A DNA stretch of 64,000 nt, from positions 186,001-250,000 of the forward strand of contig NZ_CP144374.1 of NCBI RefSeq assembly GCF_040451425.1. The letters run 5' to 3'. Made by a program: the position numbers and the translations under genes. The first letter of the stretch is position 1. Each line of letters opens with the position of its first letter. Under the pieces are notes generated by a model. It saw only the letters and a program-made list of their open reading frames with translations. It made no database searches and was not told where the DNA came from. Shown in pieces: positions 45,306 to 55,340 of the stretch. This DNA is from Thermodesulfovibrio sp. 3462-1 (GTDB lineage: Bacteria > Nitrospirota > Thermodesulfovibrionia > Thermodesulfovibrionales > Thermodesulfovibrionaceae).

Positions 45306-46036
45306 GCACTCTTAAGGTTGAAAATTTAAAAAAAAGCTTTGGTAAAAAGGAAGCTGTTAAGAGTATCAGCTTTAAAGTAGAAAGCGGAGAGGTTGTTGGT
45401 TTACTTGGTCCTAATGGTGCCGGGAAAACAACCACATTTTACATGATAACAGGAATAATAAAGCCTGACAGTGGCAGTATCTTTCTTGATGATAAGAACA
45501 TTTCATCAATGCCAATTTATGAAAGAGCAAGACTTGGATTGGGATACCTTCCTCAAGAACCTTCTATATTTAGAAAGTTAACAGTTAGAGAGAATCTGAA
45601 GGCTGTTCTTGAAATTAAATACGACGATGATAAAAATGCTTTATCAAGAATTGACGAAGAGGTTAATGAAATTCTTAAAGAATTTAATTTAACAGAGTTT
45701 GCAGACAGAGAAGGATACAAACTTTCAGGTGGTGAACGTAGAAGAGCTGAGATTGCAAGGGCAATTGCATTAAAACCTATTTTTATGCTTTTTGATGAAC
45801 CATTTGCAGGTATAGATCCTCTTGCTGTGGTTGAACTAAAAAAAACAATAAAGCATTTAAAAGACAGAGGAATTGGAGTAATAATAACAGACCATAATGT
45901 GAGAGAGACTCTTTCTATAACTGATAGAGCATTTATTATACACAGCGGTAAATTGCTTGCCGAGGGTGGCCCAGATACTTTGATTAATGATCCAGTGGTA
46001 AGAGAAGCTTATTTAGGGGAGGAGTTTAAACTATAA
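45302..46036 (+). CDS. lptB: LPS export ABC transporter ATPase LptB
   Basis: A 244-residue cytoplasmic ATPase that powers LPS extraction. Walker A GPNGAGKTTTFYM is at about 37, the LptB-typical GLGYLPQEPSIFRKLTV Q-loop at about 79, signature LSGGERRRAEIARAI at about 141, Walker B FMLFDEPFAGIDP at about 160, and ITDHNVRETL. The sequence matches the LptB (YhbG) subtype rather than amino-acid ABC ATPases. Its stop overlaps the rpoN start by one base. Confidence 0.96.
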   Translation: MSTLKVENLKKSFGKKEAVKSISFKVESGEVVGLLGPNGAGKTTTFYMITGIIKPDSGSIFLDDKNISSMPIYERARLGLGYLPQEPSIFRKLTVRENLKAVLEIKYDDDKNALSRIDEEVNEILKEFNLTEFADREGYKLSGGERRRAEIARAIALKPIFMLFDEPFAGIDPLAVVELKKTIKHLKDRGIGVIITDHNVRETLSITDRAFIIHSGKLLAEGGPDTLINDPVVREAYLGEEFKL

Positions 46037-47448
46037 TGGTACTTGAACAGAAAACTGAGTTAAGGCTTACGCAGAAACTGGCACTTACACCGCAGCTTCA
46101 GCTTCAGCTAAAGCTTTTACAGTTACCACAGCTTGAACTCAGTCAGTTTATTGAACTTCAGTTAATGGAAAATCCTATGCTTGAAATAGATGAAGAGACT
46201 GAAAACAATCATGAAAAAGAAATTTCAGAAGAAATTGAAGAACCCATAGCAGTTGATAAATTAGAAAAGATAATGATAGATGAATATTTTGCTGAAAGAG
46301 CTGATGATGGTAGAGATCTTGGCTATTTTACCCCAGGCATAGAGGAAAAGCCTTCCTTTGAACTTTTTTATTCAACGACCTCTGACCTCTGGGAATATCT
46401 CCTGTGGCAACTAAGATTAAGCAAGGCTTCAGATGAAATAAGAGCAGTGGCAGAGATAATTATTGGTAACATTGATGAAGACGGATATCTTAAGGCAACA
46501 GAGGAAGAAATAGCAAAAATTGCAGATACAAATATTGAGACTGTAAAGAAAGCAATTGAACTTGTTCAGGAATTTGATCCTCCAGGAGTTGGCGCAAGGG
46601 ATATTAAAGAATGTTTAATCTTGCAGATAAAAGCACTTGATCTTGGAAATACTCTTGTTCAGTTTGTTGTTGAAGAGCATCTTGAAGATATAAGAAAGAA
46701 GAAATATGAAACCATAGCGAAGAAATTTAATGTCTCTATTGATGAAGTCATTAAAGCAGTAAAAATCATAGAGAAACTTGAACCAAGACCCGGTAGAAAT
46801 TTTTCTAAAGCACAGGTGAACATTCCAGTTCCTGATGTTTATGTAAACAAAGTTGAAGGTGAATATCAGATTATATTGAATGACGAAGGAATTCCAAAGC
46901 TAAGGTTAAGCAAACTTTACAGGGAGCTTTTTACAGAAAAAGATTTATCTTCTGATGAAAAGAAATATCTGAAAGAAAAATTTAAAAATGCTATAGAGCT
47001 TTTAAGAAGCATAGAGCAGAGAAATAGAACAATTTACAGAGTAACTGAAAGTCTGATCAAATTTCAGAGAGAGTTTTTTGATAAAGGTGTTAGCTATTTA
47101 AAACCCCTCAATTTGAAGGATGTAGCGAGTGATCTCGGACTTCATGAAAGCACAATAAGCAGGGTAACCTCAAATAAGTATCTTGCCTGTGAACATGGTG
47201 TATTTAATTTCCGATTTTTTTTCAGCAATGCCTTGCCATCCAATCATGGAAGTGTTTCCACTACTTTTGTAAAGGAGCTAATTCAAAAAATTATAAACGA
47301 GGAAAATCCAGCAAATCCTCTTTCTGATCAGGAAATTTCAGATATGTTAAAAAAACAGGGTATAGATATTGCCAGAAGAACTGTTGCAAAATATAGAGAA
47401 GAGCTTAAAATTCCACCAAAATCTTTGAGAAAACTAAAAAATTATTAG
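46036..47448 (+). CDS. rpoN: RNA polymerase sigma-54 factor RpoN
   Basis: A 470-residue sigma factor for promoters with -24/-12 elements. The glutamine- and leucine-rich region I (QKLALTPQLQLQLKLLQ) that contacts activators is at residues 14-30, the acidic region II follows, and the core-binding domain contains DPPGVGARDIKECL at about 180. The DNA-binding domain has DVASDLGLHESTISRVTSNKY, and the RpoN box ARRTVAKYRE lies at about 450. Position between lptB and hpf is usual. The window also contains two activators with GAFTGA motifs and a matching promoter. Confidence 0.97.
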   Translation: MVLEQKTELRLTQKLALTPQLQLQLKLLQLPQLELSQFIELQLMENPMLEIDEETENNHEKEISEEIEEPIAVDKLEKIMIDEYFAERADDGRDLGYFTPGIEEKPSFELFYSTTSDLWEYLLWQLRLSKASDEIRAVAEIIIGNIDEDGYLKATEEEIAKIADTNIETVKKAIELVQEFDPPGVGARDIKECLILQIKALDLGNTLVQFVVEEHLEDIRKKKYETIAKKFNVSIDEVIKAVKIIEKLEPRPGRNFSKAQVNIPVPDVYVNKVEGEYQIILNDEGIPKLRLSKLYRELFTEKDLSSDEKKYLKEKFKNAIELLRSIEQRNRTIYRVTESLIKFQREFFDKGVSYLKPLNLKDVASDLGLHESTISRVTSNKYLACEHGVFNFRFFFSNALPSNHGSVSTTFVKELIQKIINEENPANPLSDQEISDMLKKQGIDIARRTVAKYREELKIPPKSLRKLKNY

Positions 47449-47460
47449 GGAGGAGCAAGC

Positions 47461-47982
47461 ATGAAGATAACAATCAGAGGGAAAAACATTGATGTCACAG
47501 AAGCATTAAAACAGTATATTGAGAAAAGAGTGAGTAAATTTGAAAGGTTTTTAAATGATGCTTCAGAGGCAATAGTAACAATAAGCACAGAAAAGTTTAC
47601 TCACAAAATAGATGTTTTGTTAAAAGTAAATGGGCATTTAATACAGGCTGAAGGCAAAACAGAAGACCTTTATTCAGCAGTGGATCAGGTCGTGGAGAAG
47701 CTTGAAAAACAGGTTTTGAAGTATAAAGAGAAGATTCAAAATAAAAATAAAAAAGAAGCAGTTAAATATCCTACTACAGCTCCTCAAGAAATAGAACAGG
47801 TAAAGAGAATTGTTAAATATAAAAAATTTGATTTAAGACCGATGTCTCCAGAGGAAGCAGTTGACCAGATGGAACTTTTAGATAAAGATTTCTTTATTTT
47901 CCTTAACTCATTTACTGGAGATGTCAATGTGGTGTACAGAAGAAAAGATGGCAATTTTGGCTTAATTGAGCCAGCCAGATAA
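47461..47982 (+). CDS. hpf: long-form ribosome hibernation promoting factor
   Basis: A 173-residue ribosome-binding protein that dimerises 70S ribosomes in resting cells. The N-terminal S30AE domain (residues 1-100: KITIRGKNIDVTEALKQYIEKRV) is followed by the C-terminal dimerisation domain (KKFDLRPMSPEEAVDQMELLDKDFFIFLN), which identifies the long form. GGGAGGAG lies just upstream. The start is 12 bases after rpoN. Confidence 0.95.
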   Translation: MKITIRGKNIDVTEALKQYIEKRVSKFERFLNDASEAIVTISTEKFTHKIDVLLKVNGHLIQAEGKTEDLYSAVDQVVEKLEKQVLKYKEKIQNKNKKEAVKYPTTAPQEIEQVKRIVKYKKFDLRPMSPEEAVDQMELLDKDFFIFLNSFTGDVNVVYRRKDGNFGLIEPAR

Positions 47983-48835
47983 GTTGAATTCTGAAAAATT
48001 TATAGTAATAGTAACAGGACTTTCTGGCGCAGGTAAAACCGTAACTCTTAGAACGCTGGAAGATATAGGATTTTTTTGCGTAGATAATCTTCCACCTCCG
48101 GTTATACTGGAGTTTTTAAAGTTGCTTCAGAAGCACACAACTTTTAGAAATATTGCAATAGGAATTGACATTAGAGTTCAACAATTTTTTGAAGAAGCGA
48201 TAAAACTTATTAAAAAAATAAAAAAATCATATAAAACAGAAGTTTTGTTTCTTGAAGCTGATGATGAGGCAATTCTTTTAAGATATAAAGAAACAAGAAG
48301 ACCTCATCCCCTTTCAGGTTATGTCAGCGATTTAATTGAGGCAATCAAAAAGGAAAGAGCTATGCTTTATCCTCTCAGAAGCTTTTCTGAAAGAATAATT
48401 GATACATCACGATTTAATCCTCATCAGTTGAAGTCTTTAATTCGTTCAATTTATGCAGCAGAAGAAATACTGCCTTCAGTAATTGTTATTTCTTTTGGCT
48501 ATAAAAAGGGTGTCCCTATGAATGCTGATCTTGTTTTTGACGCAAGATTCCTGCCCAATCCTTATTTTGTGCCTTCTTTAACAGAGTTAAGCGGCAAAGA
48601 TAAACCAGTAAGAGATTTTGTATTGAAACAGAAGGAAACAATTGAATTTTTGAAGTATATCAAGAACTTTTTGAATTTTGCGGTTTCAGGGTATAAAAAA
48701 GAAGGAAGAGCTTATATAACAATAGCAATTGGATGTACTGGAGGCAGGCACAGGTCAGTGGTTTTAGCAGAAGAAATAGCTGAGTATATAAAAAGCCTTT
48801 CTCTTAATCCTGTGGTGATTCACAGAGATTTATAA
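47966..48835 (+). CDS. rapZ: RapZ/YvcJ-family nucleotide-binding protein
   Basis: A 289-residue P-loop protein of the RapZ family. The N-terminal Walker A is VTGLSGAGKTVTLRTLED at about 16, CVDNLPPPVILEF follows at about 40, and the C-terminal domain has FKYGVP-type ISFGYKKGVPMNADLVFD and GCTGGRHRSVVLAEEIA at about 253. In enterobacteria RapZ controls glmS through small RNAs; elsewhere it binds UDP-GlcNAc, so the role here is not certain. The start is TTG at 47966, overlapping hpf by 17 bases; a second TTG at 47984 is possible. Confidence 0.93.
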   Translation: MSQPDKLNSEKFIVIVTGLSGAGKTVTLRTLEDIGFFCVDNLPPPVILEFLKLLQKHTTFRNIAIGIDIRVQQFFEEAIKLIKKIKKSYKTEVLFLEADDEAILLRYKETRRPHPLSGYVSDLIEAIKKERAMLYPLRSFSERIIDTSRFNPHQLKSLIRSIYAAEEILPSVIVISFGYKKGVPMNADLVFDARFLPNPYFVPSLTELSGKDKPVRDFVLKQKETIEFLKYIKNFLNFAVSGYKKEGRAYITIAIGCTGGRHRSVVLAEEIAEYIKSLSLNPVVIHRDL

Positions 48836-48878
48836 GTAAATTTTAAGAAATCCATAAAAATTTAAAATTAACAATTTC

Positions 48879-48907
48879 TTGACAAAATAGACTTTCTATG
48901 GTATTCT
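48879..48907 (+). promoter_or_regulatory. sigma-70 promoter of the atp operon
   Basis: A perfect -35 TTGACA at 48879-48884 and TATTCT at 48902-48907 are separated by 17 bases. Transcription would begin near 48914 and leave a leader of about 47 bases before the b' gene. It lies in the gap after rapZ, so the ATPase genes form a separate transcript. Confidence 0.85.
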
Positions 48908-48960
48908 TTTTTGCAGTTGTTTTTTTTAGCTGCAAAAATCTAACAGAAAGAAGGTGGGGT

Positions 48961-49380
48961 ATGTTAGAGTTCAACAATTGGTTTTTTGTCTTAATGATTC
49001 AATTTTTTGTATTGATGTTTATTCTTAATGCTATTCTCTTTAAGCCAATGATGGAGCTTTTCAGGCAGAGAGAACAGACAATTAAAGGTGCTCTGGAAGA
49101 AGCTCAACTGATGAATGAAAAGAAGGAAAAAGCCATTGCTCAGATGAATGCAGATCTGGCTCAGGCAAAGGCTCAGGCAAAAAGTATTATCAATGCTTTA
49201 AGAGAGGAAGGGCTTTCTTATCAGAGAGAAGTTGTCTCTAATGCTGAAAAAGAAGCTGTTCAGATGATTGAAAAAGCAAGAGCAGAAATTAAAGCAGAAA
49301 CAGAAAGAATAAGAGCAGCGCTCAGGCAGGAAGTTGAAAGACTTTCTGAAGAGATTGTGAATAAACTGATAAAGGTTTGA
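48961..49380 (+). CDS. atpF': F-type ATP synthase b' subunit
   Basis: A 139-residue stalk subunit that joins the membrane sector to F1. One N-terminal membrane helix (MIQFFVLMFILNAILFKPMMELF) leads into a long charged coiled coil (REQTIKGALEEAQLMNEKKEKA and onward), as in b-type subunits. Absence of a signal-like extension and its place before a second b gene mark it as b'. The ATG at 48961 is chosen because the upstream in-frame start at 48898 lies in the promoter; AAGGTGGGG precedes it. Confidence 0.9.
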   Translation: MLEFNNWFFVLMIQFFVLMFILNAILFKPMMELFRQREQTIKGALEEAQLMNEKKEKAIAQMNADLAQAKAQAKSIINALREEGLSYQREVVSNAEKEAVQMIEKARAEIKAETERIRAALRQEVERLSEEIVNKLIKV

Positions 49381-49391
49381 TTGGAGGGAAT

Positions 49392-49955
49392 ATGAAAAAA
49401 TCAATAATTTCAATACTAATGATAGTTATATTTGCTTCATCAGCAATGGCAGCAGGGGCAGAGCATGCTGGAGGGAGTTCAAAAAGCTGGATTTATCAGT
49501 TCATTAATTTTGCCATACTTGTCTTTCTTCTTGTTAAATTCTTAGGTAAGCCCCTTAAAAAGTTTTTTGCTCAGAGAAGAGAATTAATTGAGAAGAGTAT
49601 AAAAGAATCACAGGAAGCCAAAGAGCTTGCTAAGAAAGCTCTTCAGGAAGTAGAGGAAAAACTTAAATTAAAGGATAAAGAAGTTCAGGATATTTTGGAT
49701 ACAGCCAAAAAAATTGGAGAGCAGGAAAAATTAAAGATTATAGAGGAAAGTGATAAATTAAAGGAAAAAATTCTTGAACAGGCTAAAACAAATATTGAAT
49801 TTGAAGTTAAGATGGCAAAGGATGCACTAAGACTTGAGGCAGCGGAGCTTGCAATTCAGCTCAGTGAACAAAAATTAAAAGAGAAAATTACACCTGAAGA
49901 GCAAGAAAAGCTTCTTCAGGAATCAATAAAAATAATAGAGGGGCGGAAAAATTGA
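49392..49955 (+). CDS. atpF: F-type ATP synthase b subunit
   Basis: A 187-residue stalk subunit. It begins with a signal-like hydrophobic segment ending [12 protein letters not shown], then a membrane helix ([19 protein letters not shown]) and a long coiled coil. The N-terminal extension with processing-like AMAAG is seen in other deeply branching anaerobes. TTGGAGGGA lies 6 bases before the ATG at 49392. It overlaps atpH by 4 bases. Confidence 0.92.
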   Translation: MKKSIISILMIVIFASSAMAAGAEHAGGSSKSWIYQFINFAILVFLLVKFLGKPLKKFFAQRRELIEKSIKESQEAKELAKKALQEVEEKLKLKDKEVQDILDTAKKIGEQEKLKIIEESDKLKEKILEQAKTNIEFEVKMAKDALRLEAAELAIQLSEQKLKEKITPEEQEKLLQESIKIIEGRKN

Positions 49956-50497
49956 GAAAGGTAAGAGGAGCTAAGGCAAAAAAATATGCAAAACAATTTT
50001 TAAGCCTGGTTAATCTTGACCAGGTTCCTGAAATTGCAGGCAAATTAGAAACAATGGCTCTGCTTATGCAGAAAGAAAAGCAGTTCAGAAACATGCTTGC
50101 ATCTCCCTCATTTAATGAGCAAGAAAGAGCTGGAGTGATTAACTATCTCTGTGAGAAATTGGCACTTCCTGAAGAAGCAAAGAAATTTCTCACTTTCCTC
50201 AGTATTGAAGGGGTGCTTGTTGGATTGGGAGAAATTGTAAAATATATCAATGCACTTTATCTGGAAGCCAAGAAAAAGGTTAAAGGCGTGGTTACATCTG
50301 CTGTGGAGCTTCCTGAAAGTATCAAGCAAAAGATTGTTGAATCTCTCAGAGCAATTACTGGCAGAGATATTGAATTGCAATATGAGATTGACCCTTCACT
50401 GCTTGGTGGAGTCAGGGTTAAAGTGGGTAGTACCATGTATGACTTGAGCATAAAAGGCCAGTTAGGTCTTTTAAGAGATAAGCTTATAAAGGGGTGA
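49952..50497 (+). CDS. atpH: F-type ATP synthase delta subunit
   Basis: A 181-residue subunit that ties the peripheral stalk to the top of F1. The family motif appears as [10 protein letters not shown] near the N-terminus and [32 protein letters not shown] near the C-terminus. The start is TTG at 49952, with GAGGGGCGG 6 bases upstream. The stop of atpF overlaps the start codon. Confidence 0.94.
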   Translation: MRKVRGAKAKKYAKQFLSLVNLDQVPEIAGKLETMALLMQKEKQFRNMLASPSFNEQERAGVINYLCEKLALPEEAKKFLTFLSIEGVLVGLGEIVKYINALYLEAKKKVKGVVTSAVELPESIKQKIVESLRAITGRDIELQYEIDPSLLGGVRVKVGSTMYDLSIKGQLGLLRDKLIKG

Positions 50498-50503
50498 AAA
50501 ACT

Positions 50504-52012
50504 ATGGAACTTAAGATGGAAGAAATTAGTGAGTACCTTAAAAAGCAGATTGCTGACTTTGAGAAGAAGGCTGATGTCAGCGAAATCGGAATTGTTACTT
50601 CTGTTGGTGACGGTGTTGCAAGAATTTACGGATTGGATAACTGCATGGCTTCCGAAATGCTTGAGCTACCAAATGGTGTTTACGGAATGGCTCTCAATCT
50701 TGAAGAAGACAATGTAGGTGCAATTCTGTTTGGTGATGACAGACTGATAAAAGAAGGTGATATTGTTAAAAGAACTGGAAGGGTTATGGAAACACCAGTT
50801 GGAGAAGAGCTCATTGGAAGAGTTGTCAATGCAGTTGGAATGCCAATTGACGGTAAAGGTCCAATTAATGCAAAACACTTTAGAAAAGTTGATGTTATTG
50901 CACCTGGAATTATTAAAAGACAGCCTGTTAAGGAGCCTTTGCAGACAGGTATTAAGGCAATAGATGCAATGATTCCAATAGGAAGAGGACAGAGAGAGCT
51001 TGTTATTGGTGACCGTCAGACTGGTAAGACAGCAATTCTGCTTGATACAATCATTAATCAGAAGGGACAAAATTGTATATGTATATATGTTGCATGCGGG
51101 CAGAGACGTCAGAGTGTTGTTCAGGTTGTTGAGACTCTGAAAAAATATGGTGCAATGGATCATACAATTGTTGTTGCAGCCACTGCCTCAGAACCTGCTG
51201 CCATGCAGTATATTGCCCCATATGTTGGCTGTGCAATGGGTGAATACTTTAGAGATAAAGGCATGCATGCACTTGTATGTTATGATGACCTTACAAAGCA
51301 GGCTTATGCATACAGGCAGATTTCATTGATTCTTAGAAGACCACCAGGAAGAGAAGCATATCCTGGTGATGTATTTTATCTCCACTCCAGATTGCTTGAA
51401 AGAGCAGCTAAGCTCTCTGATGCAGAGGGTGGTGGTTCTCTTACAGCACTTCCAGTTATTGAAACACAGGCTGGTGACGTTTCTGGATATATTCCAACAA
51501 ACGTTATTTCTATTACAGATGGTCAGATATATCTTGAACCTGAGCTTTTCTATGCCGGTGTCCGTCCTGCTATTAATGTGGGACTATCAGTTAGCCGTGT
51601 TGGTGGTTCAGCACAGATTAAAGCTATGAAACAGGTTGCAGGAATGTTAAGGCTTGACCTTGCACAATACAGAGAGCTTGCAGCATTTGCTCAGTTTGCT
51701 GCAGATCTTGATAAAGCTACAAGAGCATTACTTGAAAGAGGACAGAGAATGGTGGAACTTCTGAAACAGGACCAGTACGTTCCAATGCCTGTTGAAGATC
51801 AGATAATGCTCATTTTCGCAGGAACTCAGGGACATCTTGATGATTTACCTGTTTCTGCTATTAAAGCATTTGAACAGGGCTTCCTGAGCTTTATAAGAAG
51901 CCAGAAAGAAGACCTTAGAAAAGAAATCAGAGAAAAGAAAGAGCTTGATGATACATTAAAACAAAAAATTACAGATGCTATCTTAGAGTTTAAAAAGACA
52001 TTTCAGCCTTAA
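50504..52012 (+). CDS. atpA: F-type ATP synthase alpha subunit
   Basis: A 502-residue non-catalytic nucleotide-binding subunit of F1. Walker [11 protein letters not shown] is at about 172, the ATP synthase alpha/beta signature lies in the C-terminal half ([17 protein letters not shown]), and [27 protein letters not shown] is well conserved. Length matches other bacteria. It starts 6 bases after atpH. Confidence 0.98.
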   Translation: MELKMEEISEYLKKQIADFEKKADVSEIGIVTSVGDGVARIYGLDNCMASEMLELPNGVYGMALNLEEDNVGAILFGDDRLIKEGDIVKRTGRVMETPVGEELIGRVVNAVGMPIDGKGPINAKHFRKVDVIAPGIIKRQPVKEPLQTGIKAIDAMIPIGRGQRELVIGDRQTGKTAILLDTIINQKGQNCICIYVACGQRRQSVVQVVETLKKYGAMDHTIVVAATASEPAAMQYIAPYVGCAMGEYFRDKGMHALVCYDDLTKQAYAYRQISLILRRPPGREAYPGDVFYLHSRLLERAAKLSDAEGGGSLTALPVIETQAGDVSGYIPTNVISITDGQIYLEPELFYAGVRPAINVGLSVSRVGGSAQIKAMKQVAGMLRLDLAQYRELAAFAQFAADLDKATRALLERGQRMVELLKQDQYVPMPVEDQIMLIFAGTQGHLDDLPVSAIKAFEQGFLSFIRSQKEDLRKEIREKKELDDTLKQKITDAILEFKKTFQP

Positions 52013-52043
52013 TTAAATAAAATCTGAAGGTAGGAGCAGTTAA

Positions 52044-52928
52044 ATGCCAACATTAAGAGATATAAGAAAAAAAATAAAAGCAATACAGGGAACAAAAAAG
52101 ATCACCTCTGCTATGAAAATGGTGGCAGCAGCCAAGCTCCGCAAGGTTCAGGATAGTATGCTCAGATACAGACCTTATGCTACAAAAATGCAACAGGTTC
52201 TTGCAGATCTGGCTGCAGCAGTCGAGACAAGAAGTGATCTTCCACCTCTGCTTTTAAGAAGACCTATTAAGACAGTAGAAGTACTGGTTATTACATCTGA
52301 TAAAGGACTCTGCGGAGCCTTTAATACTAATATTTTAAGAGTTGCCACAAAAGAGATAGACAGGCTAAAGAAGGAAGGTTTAAATACTACAATTTCAGTG
52401 GTTGGGAGAAAAGCAAGAGATTATTTCAAAAGAAGAGAGATTCCCCTTAAAAATATATGGACGGGAATTTCTGGAAAACTTCAATACACTCACGCTCAAA
52501 TGATAGCCCAGGAGATGATTAATGCTTATGTAACTGAAGCAGTTGATGAAGTGGTGATCATTTACAATGAATTTAAATCCGTGATATCTCAAAGGGTTGT
52601 AGTAAACAGAATTCTTCCAATTGGCAGAATAGAAACTGAACCTGTGGAGCAGCCTTTTTATCCATTTACCTATGAGCCAAGAGCACCTGAATTGTTTGCA
52701 ATGTTACTGCCAATCTATATAGAAATTCAGATTTACAGAGCACTTTTGGAATCACAGGCAGCAGAAGAGGCAGCAAGAATGACAGCAATGGATAATGCCA
52801 CGAAGAACTGTGATGAGTTAATTAAGAAGACAACTCTTATAGCAAACAAGGTAAGACAGGCATCAATCACAAAAGAGCTTATGGACATAGTTGGTGGTGT
52901 GGAAGCTTTAAAACAAAGTGAAGGATAA
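52044..52928 (+). CDS. atpG: F-type ATP synthase gamma subunit
   Basis: A 294-residue central rotor shaft. N-terminal helix RDIRKKIKAIQGTKKITSAMKMVAAAKLRK and C-terminal helix RMTAMDNATKNCDELIKKTTLIANKVRQASITKELMDIVGG form the coiled-coil shaft. SDKGLCGAFNTNI at about 86 is the central-domain signature. Shine-Dalgarno GGTAGGAG lies just upstream. Confidence 0.97.
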   Translation: MPTLRDIRKKIKAIQGTKKITSAMKMVAAAKLRKVQDSMLRYRPYATKMQQVLADLAAAVETRSDLPPLLLRRPIKTVEVLVITSDKGLCGAFNTNILRVATKEIDRLKKEGLNTTISVVGRKARDYFKRREIPLKNIWTGISGKLQYTHAQMIAQEMINAYVTEAVDEVVIIYNEFKSVISQRVVVNRILPIGRIETEPVEQPFYPFTYEPRAPELFAMLLPIYIEIQIYRALLESQAAEEAARMTAMDNATKNCDELIKKTTLIANKVRQASITKELMDIVGGVEALKQSEG

Positions 52929-52936
52929 AAATTTAA

Positions 52937-54385
<1,449 letters not shown>

Positions 54386-54402
54386 ATTAGAAGGAGTAGA
54401 CA

Positions 54403-54825
54403 ATGGCAGATAAATTGAAGTTAGAAGTTATAACTCCCTATGGAGAAGTAGTAAACGAAGAAGTGGATGAAGTCTATACTACAGGTGCAGAAGGAGATTT
54501 TGGAGTATTGCCAGGGCATTGTCCTTTTATGACAGCCATCAGAATTGGCTCTCTCTCATACAAAAAAGATGGACAGATGCATTATCTTTTCGTTAATAGG
54601 GGATATTGTGAAGTGTTGAATGATAGAGTTTTAGTGTTAGTTGGAAGTGCTGAGAGAGTTGAGGAAATTGATATTGAAAGAGCTAAAGCTGCATTAGCTC
54701 GTGCAGAGGAGAGAATTCGTAAAGCTCAGGCTGGTGAAACAGATATTGATCTTGCAAGAGCTCAGGCAGCCCTGGAAAGAGCAACCATAAGAATTCAACT
54801 TGCTACAAAGCTTATTCCAAGGTAG
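54403..54825 (+). CDS. atpC: F-type ATP synthase epsilon subunit
   Basis: A 140-residue rotor subunit that couples and can inhibit the enzyme. The N-terminal beta barrel carries LEVITPYGEVVNEEVDEVYTTGAEGDFGVLPGHCPFMTAI, and the C-terminal helices carry RAKAALARAEERI with an alanine-rich repeat. It is the last gene of the operon and is followed within 10 bases by a terminator hairpin. Confidence 0.96.
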   Translation: MADKLKLEVITPYGEVVNEEVDEVYTTGAEGDFGVLPGHCPFMTAIRIGSLSYKKDGQMHYLFVNRGYCEVLNDRVLVLVGSAERVEEIDIERAKAALARAEERIRKAQAGETDIDLARAQAALERATIRIQLATKLIPR

Positions 54826-54831
54826 CATATA

Positions 54832-54864
54832 AAAAGAGGAGGATTTAAATTGTCCTCCTCTTTT
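54832..54864 (+). terminator. intrinsic terminator of the atp operon
   Basis: AAAAGAGGAGGA and TCCTCCTCTTTT are perfect 12-base arms around a 9-base loop, ending in a T-tract. It lies 6 bases after the atpC stop. The A-tract on the other side gives it bidirectional potential. Confidence 0.9.
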
Positions 54865-54995
54865 CACTTCAATAGCGTTAACCATTCATTCAACACTCAG
54901 ATTGCTGATAGAAAATTGTTTTTAACTTTTGTTAGGAGCTTTTTATCAAAAAATTTTTAACATCGCTCAAGACAAAATCATAATGGCAATTTTAA

Positions 54996-55118
54996 GCCCT
55001 TGAACATTTAAACTATTTTATAAGTGGATTGGATATTAGAGGCTCAGAGATTCCTCGTGCCATCGAGGTGTTCGGAATATATGATGATATACGAATTACT
55101 CAGTGCTCGGAAAAATAA
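54996..55118 (+). pseudogene. possible gene-tail remnant between atpC and the YeiH-like operon
   Basis: A 40-codon frame without a start codon or Shine-Dalgarno sequence, reading ISGLDIRGSEIPRAIEVFG and then IYDDIRITQCSEK before a stop. The composition looks protein-like and the DNA (for example GATTCCTCGTGCCATCGAGG) is richer in G and C than the surrounding spacer. It could be the end of a lost gene or chance. No family is recognised. The rest of the 250-base spacer shows only AT-rich sequence between the two terminators. Confidence 0.25.
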
Positions 55119-55164
55119 AAAAAGGGTGGGAGGGCATTATCCCTCTCACACCCTTTCTTTTTTT
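55118..55164. terminator. hairpin terminator, probably serving the minus-strand transporter operon
   Basis: AAAGGGTG plus GAGGG at 55121-55134 pair with CCCTC plus CACCCTTT at 55141-55156 across a short internal loop, with A-runs on the left and a T-run on the right. On the minus strand it follows the 54-residue gene directly and the left-hand A-run becomes the U-tract. It could also stop plus-strand read-through. Confidence 0.8.
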
Positions 55165-55327
55165 ATCCGTGGGATGCTGGAAAGAATGTGTAGCTTATCC
55201 AGACAAGCACAATCAATAAAACTATGCCAAGCCCTACACTCCATAAGATAAGTTTTTTCTCAATTGGAAGTAGTGGCTCAAACTCCATTTTTTCAAGTTC
55301 TTCTTTGAGTTTTGCTTCTTCTGTCAT
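55163..55327 (-). CDS. small single-span membrane protein downstream of the YeiH-like transporter
   Basis: A 54-residue protein starting MTEEAKLKEELEKMEFEP, with one strongly hydrophobic helix (LWSVGLGIVLLIVLVWISY) at about 33-49. The ATG at 55327 has AGGAGG about 7 bases upstream (in the 13-base gap after the transporter gene), so translation is well supported despite the small size. It ends at a terminator, making a two-gene operon with the transporter. It may be a small accessory subunit. No family is recognised. Confidence 0.72.
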   Translation of the reverse strand: MTEEAKLKEELEKMEFEPLLPIEKKLILWSVGLGIVLLIVLVWISYTFFPASHG

Positions 55328-55340
55328 ATTCCTACCTCCT

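Noticed and set aside
48898-48960. N-terminal extension of the b' subunit starting at 48898
   Set aside because: These codons overlap the -10 box of a strong sigma-70 promoter and lie before the likely transcription start; a good ribosome site precedes the ATG at 48961.
50666-51163. Long open frames antisense to or out of frame with atpA, and similar shadows elsewhere
   Set aside because: They mirror highly conserved genes, have no ribosome sites and show low-complexity composition.
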